From NCBI GenBank assembly GCA_947034885.2, contig OX344756.2:20133489-20197488 (forward strand): a stretch of 64,000 bases of DNA, given 5' to 3'. The stretch comes from Thuidium tamariscinum (taxonomy: Eukaryota > Streptophyta > Bryopsida > Hypnales > Thuidiaceae). Under the pieces are notes generated by a model, which ran no database searches, had not been told where the DNA came from, and was given only the letters and a program-made list of their open reading frames with translations. Below are positions 22,907 through 33,486 of this stretch, in pieces (position 1 is the first letter of the stretch; each line of letters begins with the position of its first letter). Made by a program: the position numbers and the translations under genes.

Positions 22907-24160
22907 CAAATTAAAGGTGTGCATTAGAAAAAAATTGACTTGGGATATCTCCTTTAATATTCCATTATTGAACCAAAACTCTTAATTAGTATTGTTATCT
23001 TGTGAGTTGGTCTGGTGGTCGCATCATCAATTAGTCTCGTCGTTAATTACCACGTCACTAATTTGTAGATATTAGATAGGTTGTACTAGGAATGTAATAC
23101 TAGTCTACCAATCCCATTCCATCTTTCCTTACAGTGAATGTGTTAATAGTCTCAAAAGTTTCATGTCATGTTTGCAATTAGTATATTTAGAAGAGGAATG
23201 TGTATTTAGAAGAGGAATTTCTTAAATAAAATTTTTCTATATATACTTAAAGTATCCGATTCGGTGTATGTTTAAGGAGAATCTAATTAGGTGTATGTTT
23301 AAAAAGGACCTTATATTCTGTAAAAATTGGAATTGGCAAAACGAGATATTATGAGAGGATCAATTTTATACAAGCTAATGAGCACAAGTGCGATACTAAT
23401 TATATCAATTGCACTTCATCACAGTAGATTATTTTCATCTGGATTAGTGGTTTGAATATGTTCGAATCTTTAATTTTTTAAATGGATTGGTTGATATCAT
23501 GTAATGCCACATTTTATTTGGCAATATTCAAACTGAATTCAAAACATTAACTTATATAGATTTGGTACGAGGAAGTCCTTAGACCTGGGAAAACATGATG
23601 ATAAGACATGTCTGCTTTTTATTTGTTGGATGACTTATAGAAAAGCATAAGAAGGTTTTTGAGATCTATATAAGGCCCTTAGAGATAGACATGTTCACCT
23701 ATTTAATGAAGACAAAAACCAGTAGTTGAAATACTGTGTGAAGTAAAAGTAGAGACTACAATAACAAGGTACTATTACCAAATATTAAATTTGGATAGTA
23801 TAACATTATATCGATGGTTGTAAAAGAAAATCCACTAGTGGAGTCAATGTATAATACTATATTATTATCTTAATGGTTGTACAAAATAGTGTTCCTGATT
23901 GGATAGTTTTGTGTCATCTTCATGTCCTAAACCCAAATTTTAAATGACAAAGCTTCATCATGGTCTCCGTGATCCACCCAATGAAAGCTATTGTCACACG
24001 GAAGTACACATTGAAAAAAAATCTTTTCCAATGAGCAAGTATAGGGAAGTAGTCATCCTCAAGGAGAATATTTAAATACAAAAGCACCCTTCCAAACACC
24101 TCTTAGCAACCCTCTTTAGAACTCAAAAATCCTCTAAGGCTCTAATGAATGAATTAAGGT
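22907..24160. other. AT-rich arm segment without genes
   Basis: No ORF is supported. Around 23580-23650 it shares words with 28981-29140 (AAAACATGATGA, ATTTGTTGGATGACTT), a dispersed repeat related to MITE family 1. The mirror is 47910-49163. Confidence 0.35.
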
Positions 24161-24241
24161 TACCAAAGGATTGGTTTATTGTTCAATTATAACTATTTCC
24201 CTAAAACTATTAAAGAAGTACTTTGGACATTTACATGGTAA

Positions 24242-25071
24242 CCCCTAAATGCCCAAGCCTTTTCAATTTTTATTTTATTTTTCATTTTTTTCAAGTGTAT
24301 TTTGAATATGAAAAAAATATATGAGCTTGTAGTCATCCCTAGTGAAGCAAATTGATTTTCTTCCCAAATTATACCACATGGATGTTTAAAGAACTTGTTT
24401 ATTAGTAAGTACACAAATTTTGAGTACAAAATTGCATAGGAGTTGTGAGATTATAACAAGAGAGTAGTACATCTTTTATACTTTGTATATTGCTCTTTCC
24501 CACAGTGTTTCACAAATTTGCATATGAATTGTGTTTGGGGTTGGAGGGGACATAATTAACTGCATTAGAGTGTTAGCACACTAAAATGCATTTTTTTTTT
24601 TAAAATTCACATGAAAAGCTATTGAATTCATTAGACAATCCACCTTGCAATTGTTGAAATGCAATTATTTTTTTAAAGTAGAATTTGGAAATAACTCCAA
24701 GTCAATAGTTGTATGATTAAATTTTGAATGTTGAATCATGGAAACACTTTCTTCTTTCCATTCTAACCATTCTCAAAGCAAATGGATATGTACTATTTCT
24801 TAGATCTCAAATCAAGTGAAATTGCATAAATCTAGGAAATGAAGTAAAATTGGCAAGCTTTACACTTCACTTATGACACATGTATGCCTTTGAAGACCTC
24901 TCAATAATCAAATATATACTTTTTACAGTGAAAAATGAAAGTTCTCAAATCTCAATAGTTAACCCTTAAAAGTGTCTAATTTTTTTTAAGGTTCAAGGAA
25001 TGTAACTGCCTATTCAAATATGGGCCTTTAATTTTAGATCGACCATATATGGTCGGTTGGGTAGGTAGGGG
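24242..25071. mobile_element. TTAA-flanked MITE, family 3 (830 bp), left arm
   Basis: It begins CCCCTAAATGCCC after GTAA and ends GGGG before TTAA (25072-25075). The flanks 24165-24241 and 25076-25190 join up as a continuous homologous sequence at about 30085-30260 in the spacer, which lacks this insert. That is a paralogous empty site (TCAA at the target). TTAA targets and termini starting CCC are typical of the piggyBac superfamily. The terminal repeats match only for CCCCTA. A perfect GACCATATATGGTC palindrome lies at the right end. No coding capacity. The mirror is 46999-47828. Confidence 0.7.
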
Positions 25072-25185
25072 TTAATACCTTCAATAATCTTGGTTGGATC
25101 CAGCCGACTGCCTCCATATTTTTAGGTGGCCAAATAATTTGGGGGGGGGGAGGTGGGAATTTCAAATTAATTCCTTTCCTTACCA

Positions 25186-25730
25186 GTAGGCGCGGTCACT
25201 GTTCTTCCGGATTTTTGTAATTGTTGGACCCGCGGTCGCCCACCCGAGGTCGCACCCAAGGGCGGTCGCTGTGTCCCAGGATCAGCGCCAGGACCCGAGG
25301 TCGCCTCGACGCGAAGTCGCACCCACCCGCGATCGCTGTGTTCCATGAGAGTGGAGTGTTGAACTTCCCGCAAGGACCCAAGGTCGCCCCTACGCGCGGT
25401 CGCACCGACCCGATGTCGCACCCACCCGCGGTCACTGTGTTCCATGAGCGTAAAAGGTGTTGAACTTCCCGCAAGGACCCGAGGTCGCCCCTACGCGAGG
25501 TCGCACCAACCCGCAGTCGCCACCACGCGCAGTCGCCCACCCACTGTCGCCCCACCCGCTGTCGCTGTGTGCCAGGATTCGAAGGACTGGAACATGGCGC
25601 CAAGACCCGAGGTCGCCCTACGCGCTGTCGCCGACTCGCGGGGGCCACCCATGCGCGTTCGCAGTGCCAGAATCGGGGGTTTAGAATTCCACGCCAAGAC
25701 CCGCGGTCGCCCGAGGCACGGTCGTGCCAT
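25186..25730 (+). promoter_or_regulatory. Largest GC-rich 13-mer array (about 22 copies), left arm
   Basis: ACCCGmRGTCGCC variants are spaced about 15-35 bp over 540 bp, all in plus orientation. A longer unit repeats (CACTGTGTTCCATGAG then GTTGAACTTCCCGCAAGG), so part is a true tandem duplication. The 110 bp before it are homologous to the leader of the 30.26-kb array. Downstream lies only a 62-aa ORF, so a gene it once served may be lost. Long ORFs through the array are a by-product of its GC content. The mirror is 46340-46885. Confidence 0.6.
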
Positions 25731-25762
25731 TATTTTTTCTATTTTTTTTTCTTTTTGAACAA

Positions 25763-25951
25763 ATGGAGAAAATTCCATTGGCACAGGAACCAGTACATTC
25801 AGACCAGGGGCATCAAGCCTTTTGCAGAATTAGGCAGGATTACTCGCCTACCTCAAATGGGTTGTGTTCCTATTTGGAGGTGATAGAATATGATTTGACT
25901 TTTCATTATTTGAAGAGTATTGATCTTATTCAAACAAAAAGGGGAATTTAA
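25763..25951 (+). CDS. Short 62-aa ORF directly after the GC array, left arm
   Basis: The first ATG after the array opens a frame beginning MEKIPLAQEPVHSDQG. I recognise no domain. Its position 35 bp after the array mimics the larger ORFs that follow the other arrays, so it may be the 5' stub of a lost gene of the same unit. The next sequence is AT-rich and non-coding. The mirror is 46119-46307. Confidence 0.3.
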   Translation: MEKIPLAQEPVHSDQGHQAFCRIRQDYSPTSNGLCSYLEVIEYDLTFHYLKSIDLIQTKRGI

Positions 25952-26107
25952 TATTTAAAATCCTTAGGCTTGAAATTGAAATATTTAACCCTTTTTGAAT
26001 TATTTGCCATGAATCATTGGCATTCCCAACTTCGTACAATTAAGACATAACTTATAAGAGACCATGTCTTCAAGTAGTGATAAACAAATGAATACAAAAG
26101 TGTTTAA

Positions 26108-26745
26108 CCCCTAAATGCCTAAGGCTTGCTTTGAATTTCTTAGAATTTGCTCTAAATTGGAACAAGATGCAACATTCTTGACAAGTTGAATAAATTTTCT
26201 TTTAATTGAAACTTTAGAAATTTGAAGTAGACATGTTAAAGATCACCGAGAAAAAGAAAACACAAGTATATCACTTATGGATTGAAAGATTGTAATGTTT
26301 GATCATGAGGGTGTAGAAAGTATGAAAATCTTTGAGCTCTCTTTTTGCATGTCAAATCTAAAAAGGTGGTCACCAAAACAATACTAGGTGTTGGGGCCTA
26401 AGAAGCATAGCCACAATCAATTTATGGCTTCTCAAAATGTAGTCTAAAATTTTTTGAAATGAATTTCTTGTGTGATTTTTTCTCTAAGATCTAGTGTATT
26501 TGAGGCTCATTTGCAAGAGTCTTTAACACTATGGATTGTCAAGATTGCAATGGGTACCCTTGCATTAAAATTTGAATAGAAAAATCATAATCATTCATTT
26601 TCAAAATTGGATTATTGATGGTAAATCTAGACTTTGAAAAAAGCCTTCCAAAAATATAAACCACTAAAAATAAATTTTTGGTAAGGCTTTCATGGACTTC
26701 AAAGTGTCTTTGACACCACATTTGAGTGCCATGGGCATTTAGGGG
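26108..26745. mobile_element. TTAA-flanked MITE, family 1 (638 bp), complete copy, left arm
   Basis: TTAA (26104-26107) and TTAA (26746-26749) flank matching termini, CCCCTAAATGCC at both ends in inverted orientation. There is no transposase. Diverged relatives are recognised near 18060-18730, 28850-29150, 34040-34640, 35750-36050 and 36117-36640 by shared internal words (TTTTTCTATTCAA, GCCTCAAATACAC, TAAATTGATTG). The TTAA target plus CCC-starting termini suggest piggyBac-type mobilisation. The mirror is 45325-45962. Confidence 0.75.
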
Positions 26746-26749
26746 TTAA

Positions 26750-29157
26750 AAAACACACAATTCTTCATTTCTGCAGACATCAGAACACTTGTAGATTATT
26801 GTGTTGTTTTTATTTCATTTTTTTAATTTAGATTTCCATAAATACTCTTGCAAATCTTCTGTACTTAAGAAAATAAAGTATGTTTGAAATTCTGAACAAA
26901 CTTTTGAATTCAAGAAATTACCATTCCAAAACGATGTGAATAAATAAGTAAAATAAAAATCATAAATAATAATTACAATCTAAACATACTATATTGAACG
27001 TAAAGAAAATTCTTGTAAGAAGATAGTTACAATTATTCTATTTGTACTTTATTTTACAGTGATTTTAAAGGTTCAAATTTAATTGAAAAATAAGTCATAC
27101 TGTCATAGTGATAGTGTACCAATTATCTAACTATAGGGATATATTATGTAGATAATGTATAATCACTTTTGATTGAATTATGTGATTAAATTGTTATCCT
27201 ATATTTCATTTTATAGTATATCATTATAATTTTCAAGATTTGAATGAACCCTTGATCCCTTTAGGAATTAAACCTCAAATCTTTAAAAAATTTACCTTGG
27301 CTAACCTCAAAGTTTACAATTTTCATTTACACATTTCTATACTATCTACTTTGAGATCTTATAGTTAGGTAGGTGACTAAATCGAATTTTAGACTTAAAC
27401 TACACTTTGTTTCCAAAGATGACATTTAGTAAGATTTTAGTAAAGTATAGTTATGAAATTATAGTGATTAATTGTACATTTGTACTCACTTTTTCTAGAA
27501 AATAAAATATATTTTTTGAAAGATAATCTTTCATGATAAATTTAACTATTTCCCAAGGGATGAATTACGTTCATTGTTATCAAATTTCCAAGCATGAAGG
27601 CTCTACTTGAGATAAATTTATGTACTTTAGATGAAAAGGTGGATTTGCATCCATTTTCAAACATTCATCCATGACCATAGATGTAAAAGAACTTCATGAT
27701 CTTAGTAAAGATTATTTTTTGCTATTGGTTAAAAGAAAGATACTTGTAAGAAGAAAGAATGAAGAACTCCTCACTTCTTTACATGGTTGCAAATTTGAAA
27801 AGATCCTATTATAAACTTGTATGAATGAGAAATATTACATGTATTGAATAGATTTTAATCCTTCAGAGATGTTGAGGACATTTTTTGTCCTTCAAATGAT
27901 CAACTGAACTTTGTAAATATTGAAGAATGGATGATCTTCACACAATATTTTCAATGTAACTTCATTGACGAGCGCTATAGCCACACTATTCATTTGAGTT
28001 CAAGACATTTAAAAATAAATAAGTTTATATGGGATTGTTTTGAACCCTTGAAATGGTACATTGTCTAATGCATTTCATTACTTTTAATTCTTTTTCTCTT
28101 GGAACTTGATTTTGACAATTTGAAAACTTTCTTTTGATTTTGACAAAAACCAATAAATGAAGCTTATGAAATTTAGTTTCTACTATTCCCTAAAATATAG
28201 AAGATCTCCTTAGATTAGTGAAGTTTGAATTTGAATATGTACAAGCACTTTTCAAAATATAGAGTGGTACAAAAGTTAATTTACCTTGTAATTTTCTACA
28301 CTATAATTTGCTTCTACTCTTGAAATTTTAGATTTTGGAACCAAGATTTATATTTGATATGGATTTCTCAAATTTTATTGTTAAGAATATATTAGTAATA
28401 TTGATTTTACATTCCATCCAACTAAGCACAACATAAATGACCAACATCGTTAGTGAAGGGGTCCCAAACAGTTGGTAAGGATATATTCTCATGTTTCCCT
28501 CCACAACATCATGGCATGATTTTTATTTACATGGAGACTAATTAGGGGAGGGAATGCGGCATGAATGTGTTTCTCATTCTTTTAACCCGTAGAATTCGGA
28601 GGCACATAAATTTGATTTTTCCTCAATTGCAATGCAAAATAGATTTGATTGAAATTCCTATTTTTACTAGTTCATATTGATGAGAAAATTACGAAAGGAT
28701 GTCTAGTTTAAGCATCACAATACCGATCTGGAAATGATTGGTTATGTTTTTTGGGTTGAAGATTTACTGTAAAGATGTCTATTGCAATCTTGCCTTTTTT
28801 AAGTCCTTAAGTAGGTATCACGGAGATGACTTGTAATTACATTAAAGGCTTAAGGAAAAATGAACTGAAAATTTCTTTTCTATAATTTGTACATAGAAGA
28901 TTCGGAGAAGGCAAAAATTGATTAGAATTATGTATATGAAACCCTCTGCCTTTTTTTTCCACTAACTACTTCTTTAGATTAGACCTAGGAAAACATGATG
29001 AAAAGAAGAGAAGTTCATTTGGCAATTTGAATGCTTCTATCATGAAACATTTAAATCTATCAATCTATAAGAGATATCGTGTATTATGTTTTTCCTAGTT
29101 GGTCTAAGACATGTCTATTTTTAATTTGTTGGATGACTTGTAGTAAAGAATGGATAA
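26750..29157. other. AT-rich interval without genes; diverged family-1 MITE at about 28850-29150
   Basis: No ORF longer than chance. The last 300 bp share words with family-1 MITEs (GATTAGAATTATGTATATGAAACCCTCTG region, GACATGTCTATTTT). The mirror is 42913-45320. Confidence 0.4.
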
Positions 29158-29160
29158 TTT

Positions 29161-30075
29161 AAACCATTGTCCCCTCGGGGGACAATTTGGAGTTTGGGTA
29201 GGTTCCGTAGACCTCAATTTTTAATGAATCTTTTTGAAACTTTCTCAAAAGATAGGAAAATTAAGTACCTTCATGGGAATGTAATTTTTATTTCAATTGG
29301 TGACCGGGAGCAAAAGTTATACCACAAAAAGCCCAAATTTTCATTCGGCGGGCAGAAATTTCTTTTTGCAAAAAGTCAAAATTTAATTTTAAATTTTTTT
29401 TCTCTAAAATAACATATTTTTGCCTACATGTGAAGCTTTGATTCACTCTATTTGGACTTATAATGAGAAAGTTATGGACAATCTTGTTTTTCGGGCAATC
29501 TAAACAATTTCTTGAAAAAATAACTTATAGGATTCATTTTAGAATGCAATTTTTACAATTTAAAAAAATAAAAATTTGGAAAAGGTTATGTTTACTTTCT
29601 AGAACAATCTCACCATTGGGATTATTGTATTTCAATCCCATCTTAGAGTTATTAACCATTTAGTTTTTCTTTCAATCTTGGACCTACATCTTCTTAACAA
29701 TTTTTTAAAGAATGAAAATCAAGTGTTTTTTGTGTGAAATTTTTTTCCTAGACTCTCAACTCAATTTCTTAACACAAAAAATTATAAATTCAAAGTCTAT
29801 AGTGCAGTCTTTTGATACCAATTCCAGTCAAAGTCATCTGAAATTGCAAACCACAGTTCAAAAAAACTTGTATTTCCAACTTTGAATGCTCATATCTTCC
29901 AATCTGTACGGTCAAACTTCATGAAATTTTTACCACTTCATATCAAGCAAGTTAAGTACAAGATCCTACGGTTAGATTCTTAAATAAATATATTTTTTGT
30001 TTTCTTGGATGAATGCAATAGAAATGGCAGTTTTGAGAGGTTTTTGACAGAAAAAAGGCCTTGGCCCTTTAGGGG
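29161..30075. mobile_element. TTAA MITE, family 2, whole copy spanning the left arm/spacer boundary
   Basis: The right end is CCCTTTAGGGG followed by TTAA (30076-30079). The left end has the hairpin GTCCCCTCGGGGGAC, but its outermost bases are eroded. It aligns over its length with the reverse complement of 32561-33482, for example around CTCACCATTG and AAGATCCTACGGTTAGATTC. It runs unbroken across 29618, showing that the arm boundary there is a copying endpoint and not an insertion point. The right arm holds only 42452-42909 of it. Confidence 0.65.
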
Positions 30076-30084
30076 TTAAGTTTA

Positions 30085-30260
30085 TGAAAGGATTGGTTTA
30101 TTGTTGAACAAAAACTATTTTTCTCAAACAATTTAAGAAATGATTTGGGCATTTACATGTCAATATCTTCAAGAGTCTTTGGTGGATCCAACCAACTGCC
30201 TCCAAAATTTTAGGTGGCCAAATAATTTTTGGGGGCAATTTCAAAACCCTTTATTTTCTT
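30085..30260 (+). promoter_or_regulatory. Leader block shared with the 25.2-kb array
   Basis: From GGATTGGTTTATTGTT through GGATCCAACCAACTGCCTCC and GGTGGCCAAATAATTT to CCAGGAGGCGCAGTCGCC it matches 24165-24241 joined to 25076-25200. It therefore belongs to the same duplicated module that precedes a GC array, and it supplies the empty site for the family-3 MITE. Confidence 0.6.
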
Positions 30261-30261
30261 A

Positions 30262-30490
30262 CCAGGAGGCGCAGTCGCCCCACGCCCGGTCGCCGGAGGA
30301 GGGAAGTTTGAACTTCCCGCCCGACCCGCGGTCGCCCCATGCGAAGTCGCCCCCTACCCGAGGTCGCCTCTCCCTGTACCCGCATTCGCCCTTGTGCGAC
30401 TTCGGGTGCATAAGCAGTCGCCCCCACCCGCACTCGCCATTTTCGCTTTGTGCACTGTCTGTTACCCACCGCGAAGTGGCTGACTGCGTG
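30262..30490 (+). promoter_or_regulatory. GC-rich 13-mer array upstream of the coiled-coil ORF
   Basis: About eight copies of the ACCCGmRGTCGCC motif lie between 30262 and 30445, in plus orientation. The block GCACTGTCTGTTACCCACC...GTGGCTGACTGCGTG follows and matches the block after the 15.6-kb array. The ATG at 30612 lies about 120 bp beyond. Array, then shared block, then ORF is the same order as for the kinase-like frame. Confidence 0.62.
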
Positions 30491-30611
30491 TTCAACAACT
30501 GGTTCAATTTTCAGGGGTTAATTCCTCTCCACTTTGTGCTCTAAGCTAGTGTCTCGTGCAACCCGTCATACATTGAGGTATTTTTAAATACCCACTGAAG
30601 ATTACAGTTCA

Positions 30612-32039
30612 ATGGATGCCAAGAAGAAGAAGGTGAAGGCCAAAGGAAAAAAACAAAGAAGGCAACGCCACATCCTTCTTGATCCTAATGCGATGGCTTA
30701 TCCAGGTTGGGATAGAATTCAAGGTGATTGGACCGCGACCACTTGTAAGGGATTCATTCAATGGTGCCACATCGACAAGCTTTTCCATCATTATCGGCAC
30801 AAGATTCATGTGCAATCGAATGTGGCAAACCTTCATTCATGCACTCATGACGCATTTGTACAACGATGTATTGAAGTTTATCGGTACTTGCACAACACAC
30901 AGACCGTGCCGAGAAATGAAGTTCAATTGTACCTGCGTGAGATGGTGTATGCGGAGGTCATCCTCGGAAGAACGGTGGATTGGAGGACCATCAAGGGATC
31001 GAAGATGGACACCATTCCAACAACCAAAGACATTCCTAGAGCGGGTCCCTCCCCCAATCCAAGAGCAGGGCTAGAAAAAAATCTTTTCATCAAGAATGTA
31101 GTGCCTAATGATGAGTATCAGTGGTCACATCACGCGAGTTCGGATGAAGAGAATGAACCATTGAATGAATTATTGGATATGGCCAAGATGGAAGAGCCAC
31201 CTACAAAATTGGAAGAAGTGGTGGTGCCTCTTCAAATGCCATTGCTTGATGTGGAACAAATGTCGGGCATTGAAGAAAAGCTTGAAGTGGAACAAATGTC
31301 GGGCATTGAAGAAAAGCTTGAAGATGTAGATTATGAAGACCTGAAAGAGATTCACAAAGATCATCTCGAGCTACTTCTTCAAGACTTGGAAGAGAAGCAG
31401 AAAGAGTTAAAGACTCTACAGGACGAGGCTATGGAAGATTTGGATGATGGGGTTCCAACCCTTCTAGCCCAAATTGAAACTGCTCGAATCCAATTGTCAA
31501 AGCAACATGAGGAGATGAAAAACTTGGAAGCGTTTTATCTTAGCTTCTATGGTTCTCAAGATGGAGCTTCTAGTTCTAGGGTCGATAACCCAATTACAAA
31601 GGAAAGACTTGCAAAAGCCGTGGAGGACTCCAAAAAAGAAGATGATCATTGTGACCGTGAGAAAAGAGGTCTTGAAGAGGTACAATTGAGGTTGACACAC
31701 CTTTGTGAGATCACGGACAAAGCCCCACTTGACCGTGTTGTTGACATGTACGGTTGGGGAGACTTTTGTACACAACATGAGATGACCCCCTTGGAAGTAG
31801 AGGAATTGAAGAAGAAATTAGCTGCTTCTCTTAAGGTGGAAAATGAGTTGCAAGAGAAAGTGGATAAGCAAAAGACAGTCCTGGAGATGCAGAAAGCAAC
31901 TAAGACAGCTTGGTTACGTGGAGAGTGGTGCAAACATGACATTCTATCCAAGCTCAAGAGTGAACAAAAGGTGGCTTGGTCCCAAATATTAGCTAAGAGG
32001 CAGAAGAGAGAAGAGAAGGGCAAAAAAAATGTTGAGTGA
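30612..32039 (+). CDS. Intact 475-aa nuclear-type coiled-coil protein of unknown function
   Basis: The first ATG after the array starts MDAKKKKVKAKGKKQRRQRH, a strong basic nuclear-signal-like N-terminus. Residues 20-140 form an unrecognised, apparently globular domain with spaced Trp, Cys and His (GDWTATTCKGFIQWCH). From about residue 190 onward the protein is acidic and predicted by eye to be mostly coiled coil (heptad-like Leu/Glu/Lys at 230-300 and 395-475). A 12-residue repeat (VEQMSGIEEKLE) occurs twice in tandem. There are no introns or stops. It lies in the spacer between two family-2 MITEs, on the same strand as the hAT transposase, with the same upstream array. I infer an accessory protein of the same mobile unit. 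Self-association is likely from the coiled coil. Confidence 0.65.
   Translation: MDAKKKKVKAKGKKQRRQRHILLDPNAMAYPGWDRIQGDWTATTCKGFIQWCHIDKLFHHYRHKIHVQSNVANLHSCTHDAFVQRCIEVYRYLHNTQTVPRNEVQLYLREMVYAEVILGRTVDWRTIKGSKMDTIPTTKDIPRAGPSPNPRAGLEKNLFIKNVVPNDEYQWSHHASSDEENEPLNELLDMAKMEEPPTKLEEVVVPLQMPLLDVEQMSGIEEKLEVEQMSGIEEKLEDVDYEDLKEIHKDHLELLLQDLEEKQKELKTLQDEAMEDLDDGVPTLLAQIETARIQLSKQHEEMKNLEAFYLSFYGSQDGASSSRVDNPITKERLAKAVEDSKKEDDHCDREKRGLEEVQLRLTHLCEITDKAPLDRVVDMYGWGDFCTQHEMTPLEVEELKKKLAASLKVENELQEKVDKQKTVLEMQKATKTAWLRGEWCKHDILSKLKSEQKVAWSQILAKRQKREEKGKKNVE
31251..31322 (+). repeat. 36-bp tandem duplication inside the coiled-coil ORF
   Basis: 31251-31286 and 31287-31322 are identical, each starting GTGGAACAAATGTCGGGC. 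The unit is 12 codons, so the frame is kept. Perfect identity implies recent origin. Confidence 0.9.
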
Positions 32040-32560
32040 CATGGTAGTTTTTAAGCATTTTGAGAACCACAACGTATTTTTGTAATTACATATGTCTATA
32101 TTTGATACCTTTCGGTTTATACATTGTTGATGTTGTGATGAATTGTTTAACTCCCAGTTTTCAAATTTGCTAAAGGCATGATTGATTGCAAGTAATTGGT
32201 GAGCAATTTTCAAAAATTCATTGCATGGATATGTAGGAGATAGGAATTATTGCTATGCACAACATTGGTTTAGAATTGCATCTCCAAGAATGCTTTGGAA
32301 TACATGTGTTTACATTTGTATATTGGGATAATTCCATTCTAATTTCCGTATCAAAGTTTTTTCTCTAATACAATCACTTTTTGCACATCACATGGTGATT
32401 TGTTTGTAAATTTGAATGTGATGGTCTTATTACATAGAAAAAATGAATTTAACAAATGTAAACATCCATCTCTTCAAAGTTTGGTTATATGTGACACTCT
32501 CACAGTATTCATTGACATGTCAATGATCCTATTATTGTTCTTGAATGGGATGTCTATTAA

Positions 32561-33482
32561 CCCCCAAAGGACTGAGGCATTTTGTGGCTTGAAACCACTC
32601 AAAACTGCCATATTTGCTACTTCCTCCCAAGAAAACAATTTAAAAAAAAATTAGAATCTAACTATAGGATCTTGTAAATTACTTGTCTGAGATCATGTGG
32701 TAAAAAGTTCATGAAGTTTGACTGCACAAATTGGAAGATATTAGCATTCAAAATTGTCCAAATAAGTTTTTTTGAACTCTACTTACAATTTCAATGACTT
32801 TGATTGCCATTTGTACAATTTTTTTGCAATATGGAGTATGAAGTTGAAATTTTTTATATTGAACATTTGAGTTGAGGATTAGGTAAATTTTTTAAAAAGA
32901 AAAAATACTTGATTTTTATTCATGAAAAAATTGTGAAGCAAAAGTAGGTCCAAGATTGAATAAAACAGTAAGTGCTTAATAACTTTAAGATGTAATTGGA
33001 AAACTATGATCTCAATGGTGAGCTTGTTCTTGCAAACATCCTGAACTCAATCAAAAATTAAAATTAGGAAAATTTGGAAAATTGTATTCAAAAATACATT
33101 CTATAAGTTATTTTGTGAAGAAGGTGCTTAGATTGCCCGAAATACAAGATTGTCCACAAGACCATAAATTTCTCATTATTAGTCCAAATTAAATCAACCA
33201 AAGCTTCAAATGTAGAAAAACAATATAATCTTAGAGAGAAAAAATTAAAAATTAAAAACAATGTCTATTGTGTTTTTTTTGGGCTTAGTGAACTGTTGTT
33301 TGGACTTGGAATAGCATAAGTTTTGCTTCGAAGCACCAATTGAAATAAAGATTATATTTTTAGAAAGCTAATCTGATTTCCTATCTTCGAAAGAAGTTTA
33401 AAAAAATCATAGCAAAAATCAAGTCACAAAAGCCTGCCCAAAATTCCAAGGGTCCCCCGAGGGGACTTTAGTCCTTTAGGGG
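32561..33482. mobile_element. TTAA MITE, family 2, complete copy (922 bp) in the spacer
   Basis: TTAA sits at 32557-32560 and 33483-33486. The termini CCCCCAAAGGACTGA and (complement) CCCCTAAAGGACTAA form a 15-bp inverted repeat with two mismatches. Just inside the right end is a GTCCCCCGAGGGGAC hairpin. It is in inverted orientation to the 29161-30075 copy, so the two bracket the coiled-coil gene. No ORF. Confidence 0.75.
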
Positions 33483-33486
33483 TTAA

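Larger units (their letters stand above)
11840..29618 (+). repeat. Left arm of a 17.8-kb near-identical inverted repeat
   Basis: Every ORF read from 13157 to 29663 recurs on the opposite strand at 72,070 minus its coordinates, with the same length and, as far as I compared, the same protein. Examples are 15859-16815/55255-56211, 19591-20010/52060-52479 and 25167-25445/46625-46903. The outer 400 bp drifts by about 3 bp and carries more differences. At 29618 the arm ends inside a MITE that continues uninterrupted into the spacer. At 11840 it ends inside tandem unit A, which also continues outward. This arm is therefore the undisturbed original. Confidence 0.95.

Noticed and set aside
25196..25648. 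Long Arg/Gly/Pro-rich ORFs through the GC arrays (also at 30.2, 36.7, 42.0 and 46.4 kb)
   Set aside because: They arise on both strands and several frames from the repeated 13-mer; none has a domain or a consistent start.
26539..26721. Recurrent short peptide DYDFSIQ in ORFs at 26.6, 34.2 and 45.4 kb
   Set aside because: It comes from copies of the same MITE family in different positions; there is no longer conserved frame, so it is DNA homology and not a protein.
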